A stretch of 64,000 nt of DNA from Nymphaea colorata (Eukaryota; Streptophyta; Magnoliopsida; Nymphaeales; Nymphaeaceae). The DNA lies in NCBI RefSeq assembly GCF_008831285.2, contig NC_045141.1, forward strand, positions 25,407,315 to 25,471,314, read 5' to 3'. A program made the translations under genes and the position numbers. Below the pieces are notes generated by a model. That model was not told the origin of the DNA. It saw only the letters and a list, made by a program, of their open reading frames with translations, and did no database searches. Positions 34,472 through 46,390 of this stretch are shown here, one piece after another (the first letter of the stretch is position 1; each line of letters begins with the position of its first letter).

Positions 34472-34789
34472 TAGGTCTATTCAACGAGTCATAGCTCAGC
34501 TTGAATTCGCTTGATAAACTTGAGTCGAACTCAACAACCTAAACGAGTCGACCTTGAGTTAAGTGGGCTCGGCTCCGTTGAACTCGGTTAAGCTCAAAAA
34601 GAAAATAAAAAAAAGTAGATTGTTCAAATGGGTATGCACGTGGTACAATGGAGGTTCCATGTTCAAATCTATATGACAGTTTTTTCTTTAAAAAATATTT
34701 TTTAATTGAAATGCTTGGCAAGCACAAGCCAATTTTCGGCTCGAGTTTAATCGAGCCAAGTTCGAGTTTCCCAGATATAAACAGCCCTA
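34472..34789. mobile_element. hAT-type MITE in block P5, copy 2
   Basis: Ends TAGGTCTATT and AACAGCCCTA. The 8-bp flanks acagtcac (34464-34471) and acaatcac (34790-34797) differ at one base. The interior has gctcgagtttaatcgagcc-type words. Orthologous to 25734-26056. Confidence 0.8.
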
Positions 34790-34995
34790 ACAATCACTGG
34801 TACATTCAATGGAAAATTGTTGGAAAATGTAAACTATTTCCCATATATAAATTTTTTGGAAAATGTAAACTATTTCCCTGGTATGAACTTTTTTATGTCT
34901 AAAACCAACAACAAGCAAGTGGGCGTGAACATGAATCTCATTTCACGTAGGTGGAAGAAAGTATAAGGAGGTATGTGCACATTGAGAAGAGAAAG

Positions 34996-35515
34996 TAGGC
35001 CCGGGCGTCCGGTCGGACCCGGGTCCGGGCCAGGAAAAACCTGGCCCGTGCCGGACCTGGGCCCGATAGGGCGGCCCGGCCCGGCCCGACTCCCACCCTC
35101 GGGCGTCTGTCCACTGCTCCCCTCCCTCTCCGCAGTCCGCTCCCTCGCTGCTTCCCTCTCCCTCTCCCTCTGCTCTCCCTTCACGTCTCCCTCTCCCTCT
35201 CCCTTCCCGTCTTCCTCTCCACCCTCTCCGCTCCCCCCCTCCCTCTCCGTCTCCGCTCCCCCCCTCCCTCTCCCTCTCCACTCCCCCTCTGCCTCTGTCC
35301 CCCTCTGCTACCATCTCCCTCGCCGCTCCCCCTCATCTCCCTCGCTGTTGCCGCTCCCCTCTCCTCCGTGTGGGCCGTCGGCAGGGACCCAACGGCCATA
35401 GCCGGAGGGCGGGGGAAAGGGTCGGGAAGGAAAGGGGGTCAAGGTTGGGAGGGTGGGTCTGGCCGGGCCCGGGCCGAGACCCGGACTATTAGGCCGGGCC
35501 CGATGCCCAGGCCTA
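34996..35515. mobile_element. GC-rich hAT-type MITE
   Basis: Ends TAGGCCCGGGCGTC and (inverted) TAGGCCTGGGCATC. The 8-bp flanks agagaaag (34988-34995) and agaaaaag (35516-35523) differ at one base. The empty site is seen at 26250 and 54170. The interior combines cccgggcc words near the ends with a long CT-rich core, making a striking GC island. Open frames through it are composition artefacts. Confidence 0.85.
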
Positions 35516-35649
35516 AGAAAAAGAAGATTTCTCATGGCTGGCTGTACAACAATATTGACAAATTTGTGACATAACATTAATTTTGCCGAACTGGTAAGCC
35601 AACTTCAACCGAGAAAGCAAACATGAAGGTTGAAATAATTTACACTTAC

Positions 35650-36251
35650 AAAGTCCAGTTTAAATCTCCGTAATAAGATTGACCTGTCTCAGGTGAAATC
35701 GGCACATAAGTATCAAATTGGCTCCTTCGCAAACAAGAATAAACAGGCTACTCAGAATCTGAAATCTTTCATATTTTTAATTATTTTTTAAATTTAGATC
35801 ACAACGAAAGACGGAAAGAATCATCCCGACGCAGTACTAGCCTCGTAGCCCGCTTCATTCACCTCGATTGACGAGTGTAGCCTCATTCGCAGCATAATTT
35901 CTTTATATGCTCATCTAATTCCGAAATTGTAAACATCTACATCAATAATGAGAACTATTAACGATCCTAGAGAAATGCAATCTTAGTTCTCGATAGTGAA
36001 ACTGAATCATGAGAAAGAACGAGCATACACAATTGGCTTTAATCAAAAGTCCAACAGCAAACAAATGGATTTGAAGTTGCCGCGAATCTGGTCATAGTAG
36101 AATAAAAGAAATTCGGATTCCAAGAGATCTGGATGCTCGAACGAATGGAAAACATAGAGACTGCATAACTAGAAAGAAAACATAAATCCTCTCCGGGTTA
36201 CCTGAACTTTTTAATAAAATCGGTGACTTCATGCCGCAGAAGATCAGTCAT
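35650..36251 (-). pseudogene. 5' end of an unidentified gene, two coding exons, copy 1
   Basis: Minus strand. Exon 1 is 36251-36202, starting ATG ACT GAT and ending AAGTTCAG|GTAACC. Exon 2 is 35721-35650, preceded by an acceptor in a T-rich context and ending GACTTT|GTAAGTG. Exon 1 leaves two bases that exon 2 completes in frame, giving MTDLLRHEVTDFIKKF followed by SQFDTYVPISPETGQSYYG and DLNWT. Upstream lie a GA-rich 5'UTR (36321-36349) and leader sequence shared with 4388-4694. No further exon is identified, because a MITE lies at 35515 and the block ends. I do not recognise the family. The fully consistent splice phases and the second copy argue that this was a real gene. Confidence 0.45.
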
Positions 36252-36317
36252 CCTTTTGATCTGAAACTTAGAAAATCACGCAAAAAATTTAGACCGAACT
36301 GGATGGATAGCCAAGAA

Positions 36318-36351
<34 letters not shown>

Positions 36352-37203
36352 CTTTACAACTAGGGTTAGGGTTTCCCCCTTTCCTCATGATGGGAGAACG
36401 AACCGTCGAACTCGAAGCAAACAAAATTTGGAGGGAAATAGTGGCAGGAAGACTTATACAGCCAGTGGCGGCATTTTGGTCATTCTAGGAAATGGGAGGA
36501 CAAGTCCAGTTACTGGACCTGGTTAGCTCTTCCCTTTCATCGGGTCCAGATCCACGGATAAATAGGGACCTTAAATGATTTAGTTGGGTCGGATCTTAGT
36601 TAATCGGATCTGGATTCAGATCCAGATTGATACTTCAGCAGCAACATAGTACTCATCTAAAACTTCTATCCTATGCTAGCCAATACAATAACTTGACACG
36701 TACCTCTGAAAAAGTTTGAATTCCAATCTGATTTATATTGGGATTTGAAGCATAAATTTAGACAGAAAACCGTATGGTGAATCCAAATCCGATTTAACCA
36801 TGAGAACTGCTTTGAGCCGCCCAAAGGTCAGATTGGACTGGATACCTGACATTGGTATCTATGAGGTCCTATTTCATTTGGAGTTACAAAAGTTTATGTA
36901 AAACAACAAAGCAATGAGGAATTATTTACCAGATTACACAAGAAGAAGCGTCCTTCTTAGTCAAGTTGCAAATCCAAATTTAATGGCTTGATATCGTTTT
37001 TGGGCCATGATCATGGCATGTTCTCCCTGCCATGTGGATGTCCTGAAGATATTATAATTTGGCAAATATAATTGAATTGGGGTCTGCAATCTCTACCATC
37101 CAATTTTTATAATACACGGTCATAATTATGAACCTTAATCATGTTTCCTTTTTAAGACCCGCCATCTTATATTGCTGCAGAATATTGGTTAGATCTCTGT
37201 ACA

Positions 37204-37239
<36 letters not shown>

Positions 37240-37620
37240 GACACACACATTTTTTTATAGGTTGAGTCCGAAAGAGAGTTCTCAATATCCTACATTCTTG
37301 TCCGCAACTATGAACGAGGATTATTAGTATCATGAAATTGTTTTGATCCTCAATTGCATGTGACTTTTAGCTCCATAATTTGACATTTAATTTATAAAGC
37401 GAAGAGCTTAGTTCCAGATTGTGCTAGAATATGCCGTCGTTCACTGAGAATTTGTCCCAAAAAAATGAAAAAAAAAATTCCAATGAAAGACAATAAACAT
37501 CCGCTTCTATTCAATGACACCATTCCTCTTGCACATCCCGTGCAGACCTGCCAGCCTTTGAGAAAAGAAATTCGTGAAAAATATGTTGCAGAGAGCTCAC
37601 TACAACATGAAAATTAGTGT
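36252..37620. repeat. leader and intergenic DNA upstream of the unidentified gene
   Basis: Matches 54909-56080. It includes a GA microsatellite (36321-36349), a GT/TA microsatellite (37206-37239) and the segment with ggtccagatcca shared with 4560-4690. In the 54-56 kb copy this DNA leads to a PMI1 5' fragment, which here is missing after about 37620. Confidence 0.65.
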
Positions 37621-38269
37621 GTGTGTATATATATTTTTGTATAAAAAAAATCATGAATACCTCGACTCCTTTTTTCTTTTGGTATATATTTGTACATGCA
37701 TAGCTTTATTCACGCAGCTAGATGAGACTCTTTGAATCAAAACAGGTTATGTAAACACCTCGTAAATTGTGCATATGGGAGTGAGACCAAAATATTCTTT
37801 ATATTTTGGTATATATTTAAAATGTACATTTTTTATAAAAAAATTTCAAAAACACCCCAATTCCCCTACTTTTTTTTATTTTGGTATATATTTGTGCATG
37901 CATGGCCTTACGCTCAAAACTCGTTCGCCACTGAAAATACTTGTTTCTTCGAAACTGTGTCAAAATTTAAAAGGTTTAAGAATACTTCACTCTGGTCGCT
38001 ATCGTAAGCAGTGCCCCAAGTTACTCTTGCAGTAAAGGGCACATGCAATCATCCATCCAATAAATTTTGAAGCCTAAAATTTTCTTTTTAAAATATTTAA
38101 AAATTATAATAGGGTAGTTGTAAAAATTTTGAAAAATGCAGTTGGCCACGAAAAAAAATCTTAGCTCTACCCCGAAAATGGACTTGGATTTAACTCAAAA
38201 GACACTACTACTATTGTTTGCATGGTCTGAGTATAGTGATCTTCCTAATTTCCGAATATTGAGGTGCCA
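37621..38269. repeat. segmental repeat, continuation
   Basis: Matches 57465-57990 (atgtacattttttat..aacaccccaattcccc, agcagtgccccaagtta). A 50-bp segment ending tccatttccag in the 58-kb copy is missing here just before arm B. No gene. Confidence 0.6.
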
Positions 38270-39340
38270 GATGGTATAAAGATTTCAAACAACTAGCAAT
38301 AGGGATGTGAATGAATGGGGGGACATACCTGATCGTTGATCCAATTTCAAATCCATTTTTCAGATTTGAGAAAGAAATTTGGAACCAATTACTCATTAGA
38401 AATGGATTTAGTATGCTCATCCATGAATCTAAATCTCAGTTTAAGGACATTAGTTGTTTAGATTTGAGTAGTTTGTTTGACAAGGATCCACTTTGTAATT
38501 GAAATTTTCATCTAGGAATGACAACAAATAACACCGCTCGTCTATCCAGCGACTCCCCTTTTCAGTCGAATGCTTTTTTCATTGAAGGAGAAGGAAACAA
38601 AGGAGAGGACGGCGATTCCCGTCAGCCTCTGGCGGCTCCTGTCGACCCTTCTCACCGCTCGTCCGTCCGTCCGTCCGTCCGGCGTTCTCTCTTCAATTGA
38701 ATGCCTTCGAATGAAAAGGAGGAGACGAAGGAGAGGATCGGCTTTGATTTTAAGTTTTTAACCTAAGCCCTCTTTTCCAATCTAAAAATACATTTTTGCG
38801 AGACGATCAAGTTTAAAAAAAAAAAAAAAAAAGCCAACTTTTCATAAAAATTTACCGTAGCTGTGCCATTTTTTAGGTGTCTTCAAAACAACCTGAAAGA
38901 CGCATATAAAATGCGTTTTATACGTATTTTTTTTCAAAAAAACACCTCTTATTCCCTTTTCAGTCGTCGGAGTAGTTTTTTGCTAATAATACGCGTTTTT
39001 CTTTAAAAAATGGCGTTTTGTTTTAAAAAAAATGGTGTTTTTTGTGACAATTAACTGATAACTGCGTTTTTTTGTGACAATTAATAGATAACAGTAGCAG
39101 AGCTCGCGTCGGCCGATAAAGTAGAGGATTCGACGAAGACAGCGCGTGCTTTCTACTCCTATATTTCTCCCTCTCTCTTTCTTTTCTCGCACGCGGCCTC
39201 TCCTCCTTGTGGCTGCCTCTACCCCTCCTCTTCCCTCTGACGACGAAGCCGCTCCCAAGTGGGTAATATCAGCAGAAAGCAACATGGGAAACAAACACAA
39301 GTTGCTTTCAGAACATCCAAAATTCATGATCCCCAATTTT
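38270..39340. repeat. 1.07-kb inverted repeat, arm B
   Basis: The reverse complement of 27841-28912, essentially identical. Its left flank continues the same block as the 57.5-58.2 kb copy, and its first 230 bp also match that copy at lower identity. Arm B therefore looks like the original location and arm A the derived copy. Confidence 0.93.
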
Positions 39341-39899
39341 TTTCTTCAGTTTCTGTTTTTGATTCCTTCAGGCCTATCTTTTGTTGAATGTGTATGTTCA
39401 ATTTGTTGGTCTGGAAAAAAGAAATTGGGGATCATGAATTTTGGATGTTCTGAAAGCAACTTGTGTTTGTTTCTCGTGTTGCTTTCTGCTGATATTATTA
39501 CCTACTGGGGAGCGGGTTCGTCGTCTCAGGGAAGAGGAGGGGGTAGAGGCAGCGACAAGGAGGAGAAGAAGAAGAATGGTATAATCAATGACCATAGACT
39601 ATCTTGGTTGTTTCACGATCTTTCCTGAAGAGGGGCGCGTGCGAGAAGAGAAAGAAAGAGAAAGAAATACAGGAGTACAAGGGACGCGGTGTCTTCGTCG
39701 AATCCTCTACTTTATCTCGCAGTGAATCATGGTCGACGCGAGTTCTGCTGCTGTTATCTTGAAGGATTTGGAAGAATTGGACGCCGTGGAGGAATTTCAA
39801 TTGGCACCCATCGCAGATTTTAGTGGGAGAACGGAGGCGATGGCGGTGCATTAATTGGGCAGCAGTGCTTGTGGAGTGATTACGTAGGGAATGGCAAGC
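39341..39899. repeat. locally re-inverted segment after arm B
   Basis: 39420-39560 repeats the end of arm B in inverse orientation (aattggggatcatgaatttt back to back), around an 80-bp loop with ccttcaggcctatc. The sequence then continues as the block found at 58910-59270. It contains the small frame at 39729-39854. Confidence 0.65.
39729..39854 (+). CDS. 41-codon conserved ATG frame, unknown, copy 1
   Basis: Reads MVDASSAAVILKDLEELDA, then VEEFQLAPIADFSGRTEA and stops after MAVH. It is preceded by a 5'UTR-like stretch (tttatctcgcagtgaatc). The copy at 59097-59222 has the same start and stop with five base changes, three of them synonymous. A third, broken copy is on the opposite strand of the palindrome at 58588-58680. 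It looks like a first coding exon carried by a repeat. The family is not recognised. Confidence 0.35.
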   Translation: MVDASSAAVILKDLEELDAVEEFQLAPIADFSGRTEAMAVH

Positions 39900-40830
39900 C
39901 TGTTGCGAAAGTCCTTCCCACCACATTAAACCATAGCAAAATGCTTTTCTTTATTATATAGAAGAGTCACGACTTGATCATTTCCTTTAATTTTAGGAAA
40001 GATTACAACATTATTATGATTGTCATTAACAAATTTGCTTATATCATCTGTAGAGATTTTTTCCACCAGATTTATCAACATGACACTTATTTATAATAAG
40101 AGGTTGAGCTGTAGTGCTTCCAAAATCTTGTGTTGTAATCTGTTGTTGTATTTTATAATTAGTCCTACACATTATGTACATGCCTCAAATGTCAATGTAT
40201 CATAAATATTATCTCTTAATATATTTTCTCTTGCTCTGAATGGAGGAGGGAGACCGATATAGTTTCCAATATCAAGTGGTTGATTTTTAATGTCGAACTT
40301 TGCCATATCGACTTTCCTTTGCTTTTTCCGGTTGAGAGTATCTATCACCATCATTTAGTGCATGTTTTTTCTTCGACCTGGATTGTGTCAGTTCCGGACA
40401 GACCTAGTCATTTTTTAACAAGTTGGATAAAATAAATTTTTTTTTTTCAAAATTCTTAAAAGGGCCGAACGACATTTTTGAAATTTTCAGAAGGGCCAAA
40501 CTAAAATTTCTGACAGATATAACAGAGCACTTATTCTGGTCATTGGGCAGTACTAGAGTGAGTGCCAACAAAGAATTGGCCACAACGCGCACCCTTTTCT
40601 CCTCCAATATCTTGTTTGATTTCACCCTGTCTGTGCAGTTAAGGAGCACCTGTAATTGACAATCGTAGGGTTAAAAAAGCATTTAGTTTCACAAGGGTTA
40701 CTGAAAAGTGATACTCATGTAATCTACCCAACATTGATGTAATTTTTGAAGAGCTCTCCCTTCAAACTAAATGAGACTTTCAGGTTAAAAGATAATGGCA
40801 TCCCCATTTATTATTATTATTAAGATAGTC
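39900..40830. repeat. six-copy module, copy 3, plus block P6
   Basis: 39900-40370 (minus orientation) matches 29320-29770. 40380-40830 matches 9180-9480 and 29820-30960, without the hairpin MITE and without the RNase H insert. It thus shows the empty state of both. Confidence 0.65.
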
Positions 40831-42899
40831 GACTGTGGAAATTGATTTTAAAGTGCTCCTTACGAGTCACCCACGTTCCCCTTAGTTAATTTCGTAGATT
40901 CCCTTGATTTCGAGCTCCAAATACAAACCGAGCAGCCTAAACCTACCCTAGCTACTTTGTAGGAACCCACGATTTAGGCCCTTCCCTTCACTAGGTCAAC
41001 CTAGGATTTGAACCTTAGGACCCACCTTGCCTAACCTTTCATTGGGGCATTTATGCTCCACTCTTGGTAATGTTAGTTCCGATGTTGGCTAGGCATAGGC
41101 ATAGATTGGGCAAAAAAAAAAAAAAATTAGGAATGGTAATTAAGGGTAACAGATCAGCTTCGAATCAGATCTACTATTATTATATCCACTTTTTTCAAAT
41201 GTTGAAACATTTGGATTTGAATTCGAATCTAATTACGAGCTTGGAAAAGTCATACCAAATCTTAATCCAAATCCGATCCGGATCTAAATTTTAGATCAAG
41301 TCAGGAACACATGACCCTATATGACTTTCAAAAGGTAAAGTACAGGGTATTTATTCAAAATAAATTCGATTTGAATGTGAATCCAAATCAGATCGAACAT
41401 TTATGTAAATCCAAATATGAATCGGATGTCATTTTTTATATTCAAATCTGACTAGATGGTTGCTTTTTTTTTCTCATACAACCGATATATATATTTTTTT
41501 AAATAGTTCGGTTGGATATTGGATCCAAATTGGATTTATTGAGAGATCGCTTTAGGATTATGCCGCTGTGTGTGTATTCTAAGATACAAGTTTCATTGCA
41601 AAACAATTTTCTTCAAATGTTTTAAAAGATCAATCTATTTCGACGACATTGGAATCTCACAATCTTGGCTATAGAAGTGGCCCATAGATCCAGGCGATCA
41701 ATCAACAGTTTTCTTTTGCTCCCTCTAGACCTTGACAAGTGCTTCTCCAAACGTGCCTTCCATTTTCCCTCTAGAAATGACGCTAAAAATTCGAAAGTGA
41801 TGTGAGTTAATTTCTTTGTATAATTTATCTGATTGTCTACGACAATGATTTTTGAACAAATTTAAAGTTTTTAGAAATGGTTCTTAAATTTTATGCGCCA
41901 ACTATTTTCTATGAAATATTTATTGGGGTAATTACTCATTTTTTACCACAGGTAGAATTGCTTTTGAGCTATCACAGCTAATAGTTATTGCTTTGACATT
42001 GTTCATGAATGATCTTTGTGCTTATTATTCTTCGTCCACGCATTATTACATGCCTGTGGTTTCAAATTGTTGTTTCATTATCATGGGAGGAATGATTTTG
42101 ACATAAACATGATAATGCATATATTCCAACTATTCTAGATTTAACTAGTGTTTAGTTTAGCATATAAGATGCTGTATGTGCACTTGTGTGTTCAAAGCTT
42201 TGCGCGCAATTAGATTATAATTACAATTTGAAGGTTTACACATTCAAATTCAATGCGGACGTCATGGTTGATATCATGCGGATAATATCAGAGCTACATT
42301 AACTCTACCCATCACTCTGAGGCCTTTCTTCATCGATTCTGGTGAAATTCTTTTGTTCGTTGTTTTCGAAGTTTAGGTTCAGATTTATATTCTGAACGAA
42401 GGGTCTCACGAAATTGACCGGAAGATTTCCCAAGTTTTACTCTTTTCCTTTTCAATTTAGTTTTGGTCGCAAGGAATCTTCTTCCAGGAAAAAGAATAAA
42501 ACAAAACCCTTTCCCCACTTAAACAAAAAATAGAGAAATTGAAACACACACACACACACATAAATACTGGGAAAACTTGCTCGATCGCCTTACCCTGCAT
42601 CCTTGGCACAGGAAGACACCTAACTGTAGGGGAGCACAACCAGATCAAGAAGTTCTTGGGAAAATTTGAGTGCTCTGTGTCATAGGAGTATCAACTCGAT
42701 CTCTTTTCCTGATTCATCCTATTTCTTTGAACAATGTGTTTGTTCACCTTTGCATTTTTGTTTCTTATAAGAGGGTGATTTTTCTTTTGCATTAACTTTT
42801 TTGGTCGAGTATTTAGGCCATTTTAGGGACTCAAACTCTTTCTGGTGTGGGCAGTTGCCTACACAAGTCTCTTAAAAATTCTTTATTTTTAAATGAGAT
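40831..42899. other. mostly low-copy stretch
   Basis: Only a small part (41640-41770) matches block P5, and 41190-41530 is the gattcgaat-rich tail type. A minus-strand frame at 42330-42518 is basic (TKTKLKRKRVKLGKSS, KLRKQRTKEF) and not repeated, but has no recognisable domain and an unsupported start. A CA microsatellite lies at about 42543-42560. Confidence 0.35.
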
Positions 42900-43600
42900 T
42901 ATATATATTGTTCACTCTGCCCACACGGACCTAAACACAATTTGTTAGTTTATATATATTGGTGCCTTTCAGCCGCTTACGTATTTATCATAAATACTCC
43001 TATGCCGTTTTACTATGCATTTGAAAGGATTTCAAATTTCTCAAGAATGTTGTAACATTTAGTTATTATGCACGAGTCCTGAGTACCTCTGAACCAAATT
43101 GATCGAAACAAATGAAATTAGTATCCAGTCGCCTGTATTGTCTAAGAAACGTGCACTAAATGATGGTGATAAATACTCTCAACAAAGGAAATACATGCAC
43201 GTCAATGTGGTGAACTCGGAGATTAAAAACCAAACACTTGATATTCGAAACTACATTGGTCTCCCTCGTCCAATTAGCGCAATAGGAAATGTATTTATAT
43301 ACAATCTTTATGATACATCGACAATTGAGGCATGCACATGATGGGGTAGGATTTATAAAATGCAACAACAGATTACAACACAAGATTTTGAAAGCGCTAC
43401 AACTCACCTTCTTATTTTAAATAAGTGTCATGTTGATTAATCTGGTGAAAAAATCTCTACAGCTCATGGGAGCAAATTTGTTCTAGAAATATTGTAACCT
43501 CTCCTGAAAATGGAGGAAACGATCGAGTTGTAACTCTCCCATATAATAAGAAGCAACATGCGGGGGTTTGATATGGCCCTAGCATGACACTTGTTTTTTT
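42900..43600 (+). repeat. six-copy module, copy 4
   Basis: Matches 11670-12340 with few changes. It reads SKKRALNDGDKYSQQRK, then DIRNYIGLPRPISAIGNVF and the same distal wording. Broken by stops. Confidence 0.6.
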
Positions 43601-45440
43601 TTTTCTTGAGTTGCCTTGCCGTCTGGTACTGCTAAACGTTGAGACATTTTTGGTTTTTGCTAACGATACAACTATACAAGTAGGAGATTGTCTTTGTTAT
43701 TACCCTCCTCATTTTCTAAGACCTTGTTGTAGTGAGTTTTTCTCGGGAAAAAGACCAAAAATATTTCAACTCTGAAGCACATCTTCCAATACGACAGACC
43801 TTGGAGAAAACAAAAAGACTTAGAACTTAAAATGAACTTCACATTTCTGCTTTACTAAAATCTTATATATATATATATATTTTGAGGATAGTTAGACCAA
43901 TCTTTCATAAGTTGCCAATGAATTTGAAGAAAATATCTCTCTCCCCTTGTCCGAATATTTCAGTAAAGTAAAGCAAAAATGTGAGGTTCATTTTAGGGCC
44001 TAGACTTTTTCTTTTCTCCGAATTTTGTCGTATTGGAAGATGTGTTTCTGAATTGAAAATTGTTTGGTCATTTTCGCGAAGAGAACCCAATGTCTTAAAA
44101 AATTATGAGGCTAATAATAAAGTTAATTCCTTACTGACTTTTAACAAAAATGAAACCCTACCTCAAAAAAGGCAAAGGTTGAATACCTGGTTTAGATTAT
44201 TAAAAGAAGATATGGGGCTTAACCTAAATTCTCCCTTTTGTTTTTTGAGGAAGATGAGCATCGCCAGCCCCATTAAAAAGTGTATTTTCATGAAAAAAGG
44301 GAAGAAAAACTGCAAAAAAAGAACAACAATAGCGTAATCTAATGACATGAAGAAAAACAATAAATTGTCAAAACGAAGCTTCAAGAAAAGGGAGAAAGGA
44401 GAAGCTTTGTACCACTTTCTACAAACCTACCAATTTGAAGAAACATGTTACTTCCAGTTCCTGTACATCCACTCAACCGGTTGCGGGGCCAGTATCGCCT
44501 TAGTTTCTCCGGACAGCGAGGGCTCCCCCTTAACCGAATCTCAGGCGGCAATGGCACCCACAGTCACAGATGGTTTAACTTAGTTAACTTGTTTATTTCA
44601 ACCGGACTGTTTGAAGGTAGAAATTTTGAATGTATCTTTCCAAAGCTAGGGGTCTTAGTGGCTTTCGCTCTATTTTCCTTTATAATGTAGCGTTTGATTT
44701 AGAGGAAAAAGTTCTCTTGGTATGGGGAGGAAGAGTAAAAGTTTCACCTTATCTTAAAATAAGGTGTGCTTGATGAATTAGAAAAGGTTCATCTAATGAA
44801 ATTTGTTGGTGTTTGATGGCTACGTGAAGGGAAGGGAGACAGACAGTTATAAATAACTAACCATTACATATCTTATAGTTTTTAATTTCTAGTTCAATAA
44901 TCACTCGCATATGTTTTACTAACTTTTGAATTAAATAAATTTTACTATACTACACATGACCATAAAGCATACTTGAAGATTACAGGTAAACCACCAAGCA
45001 ACCGGATTATCCCCAGAGTGCGGACGTCCAATTCCATGTTCCTCAAGCATAGACCGTAAAACATCTTGCAAACCATCGCGGGAAAGTAGATTAAGCAGCC
45101 ACAACAGGATCCAACAACATCTGGTCACAAGCCACAAGCCATCATCTCCCTACTGTTCGAGTTCATGTTTCCCAATTGCATCATCATCGTGTTGATAGCG
45201 GAGAAGAACCCAAGACAACGGTGTATCCCTCTGTTTGGAACCCCTCTGTGAACCAACCAAATCAATCACGAGGAGAAGACGATCGATTGAGATTGCCGGC
45301 CTCCCAATTAAAAGTGCCAAAATCAGGAAATGATCATGGGCAGCCGCTGCACCACGAACACATTGATCAACCACAACATATAAGTAACGGCAACCAGCCA
45401 AGGGCAGAAGAAAGTAAACCAAAGGATCTCCGATTGAGAA
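43601..45440. repeat. segmental repeat, copy D, ending in a truncated foldback left arm
   Basis: Very similar to 15530-17370. From 45260 it is the foldback left arm (gattgccggcctcccaatta), cut at about 45440 where the sequence switches to the PMI1 upstream block (tctcaacatccttcattctt). The hydrophobic minus-strand frame is truncated by this switch. Confidence 0.7.
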
Positions 45441-46390
45441 GAAAGAGAATTCTCAACATCCTTCATTCTTGTCCACAACTATGAACGAGGATTATTAGTA
45501 TCACAGAAATTGTTCTGATCCTCAATTGTATGTGATATTTAGCTCCATAATTTGACATTTAATTTGGAAAGCGAAGAGCTTAGTTCCAGATTGTGCTCGA
45601 ATGTGCCGTTGTTCAGTGAGAAATTGCCCCAAAAAATGAAAAAAAAAATTCCAATGAAAGACGATCAACGTCCGCTTCTATTCAATGAATAACACCATTC
45701 CTCTTGGACATCCCGTGCTGACCTGCCAGCCTTTCAGAAAAGAAATTCGTGAAAATATGTTGGAGAAAGCTCACTCCAACCTGAAAATTAGTGCATTTTT
45801 CAGTTACGGACGAACCGCTCTTGCTATTGTTGGCTGCCCACGTTAGTCTAACCTGCCATCTTTAGTGTATTAATTTTTAGTGTAATAAAAAATAAAAACA
45901 CCTGTAAAATGGGTTAATAGTAGCCAGGAATCAAGAACCTTTGGCGCGTTGCTGCCAAAGTTGGTGCAGTTTCTTGCATTTAGTGAGGCCTACAAGCTTT
46001 TCTCCATAAGGACACTAGAACTGCCTTTAAATATAAGGTATTGGTCATGTTCTAGCCTCTTTTACGGGAACCTTGGATGGGCAATTGGCTTGCTAAATAA
46101 ACAGCCTTCAAATTTTTATAAAGTTTCTGTGGTCAGCCGATATGATTCAGCCTGGTGCTTCTCTCTGCATCAGGTAGTTCTGCACATGATTATGTTGCTT
46201 CAAAGAAAAATTAGTTCCCAACTTTATTTCTTGAAGCCATGTTGCTCGTCATGTCTCCTAATTAAAAATGACCGCTTTTACAGGTGGAGTTGTTCTGTCT
46301 TTCTATTATTTTCAGCCTGTACAAAGCTCGCTTTTCTTTGTATCTGAGAAACTTCAATAACCAATCTGCTCTTTGCTTCTCTCCATTTCA
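45441..46390. repeat. upstream block of PMI1 copy 2
   Basis: Matches 55730-56660. It includes atgaacgaggattattagta, ctttggcgcgttgctgccaa and the 5'UTR intron region of the PMI1-like gene. No gene. Confidence 0.7.

Noticed and set aside
34870-35577. Several overlapping 70-140-residue frames on both strands
   Set aside because: They lie in the GC/CT-rich MITE. Pro/Arg/Gly/Ser-rich translations in all frames are a product of composition, and the insert has MITE ends and an empty site.
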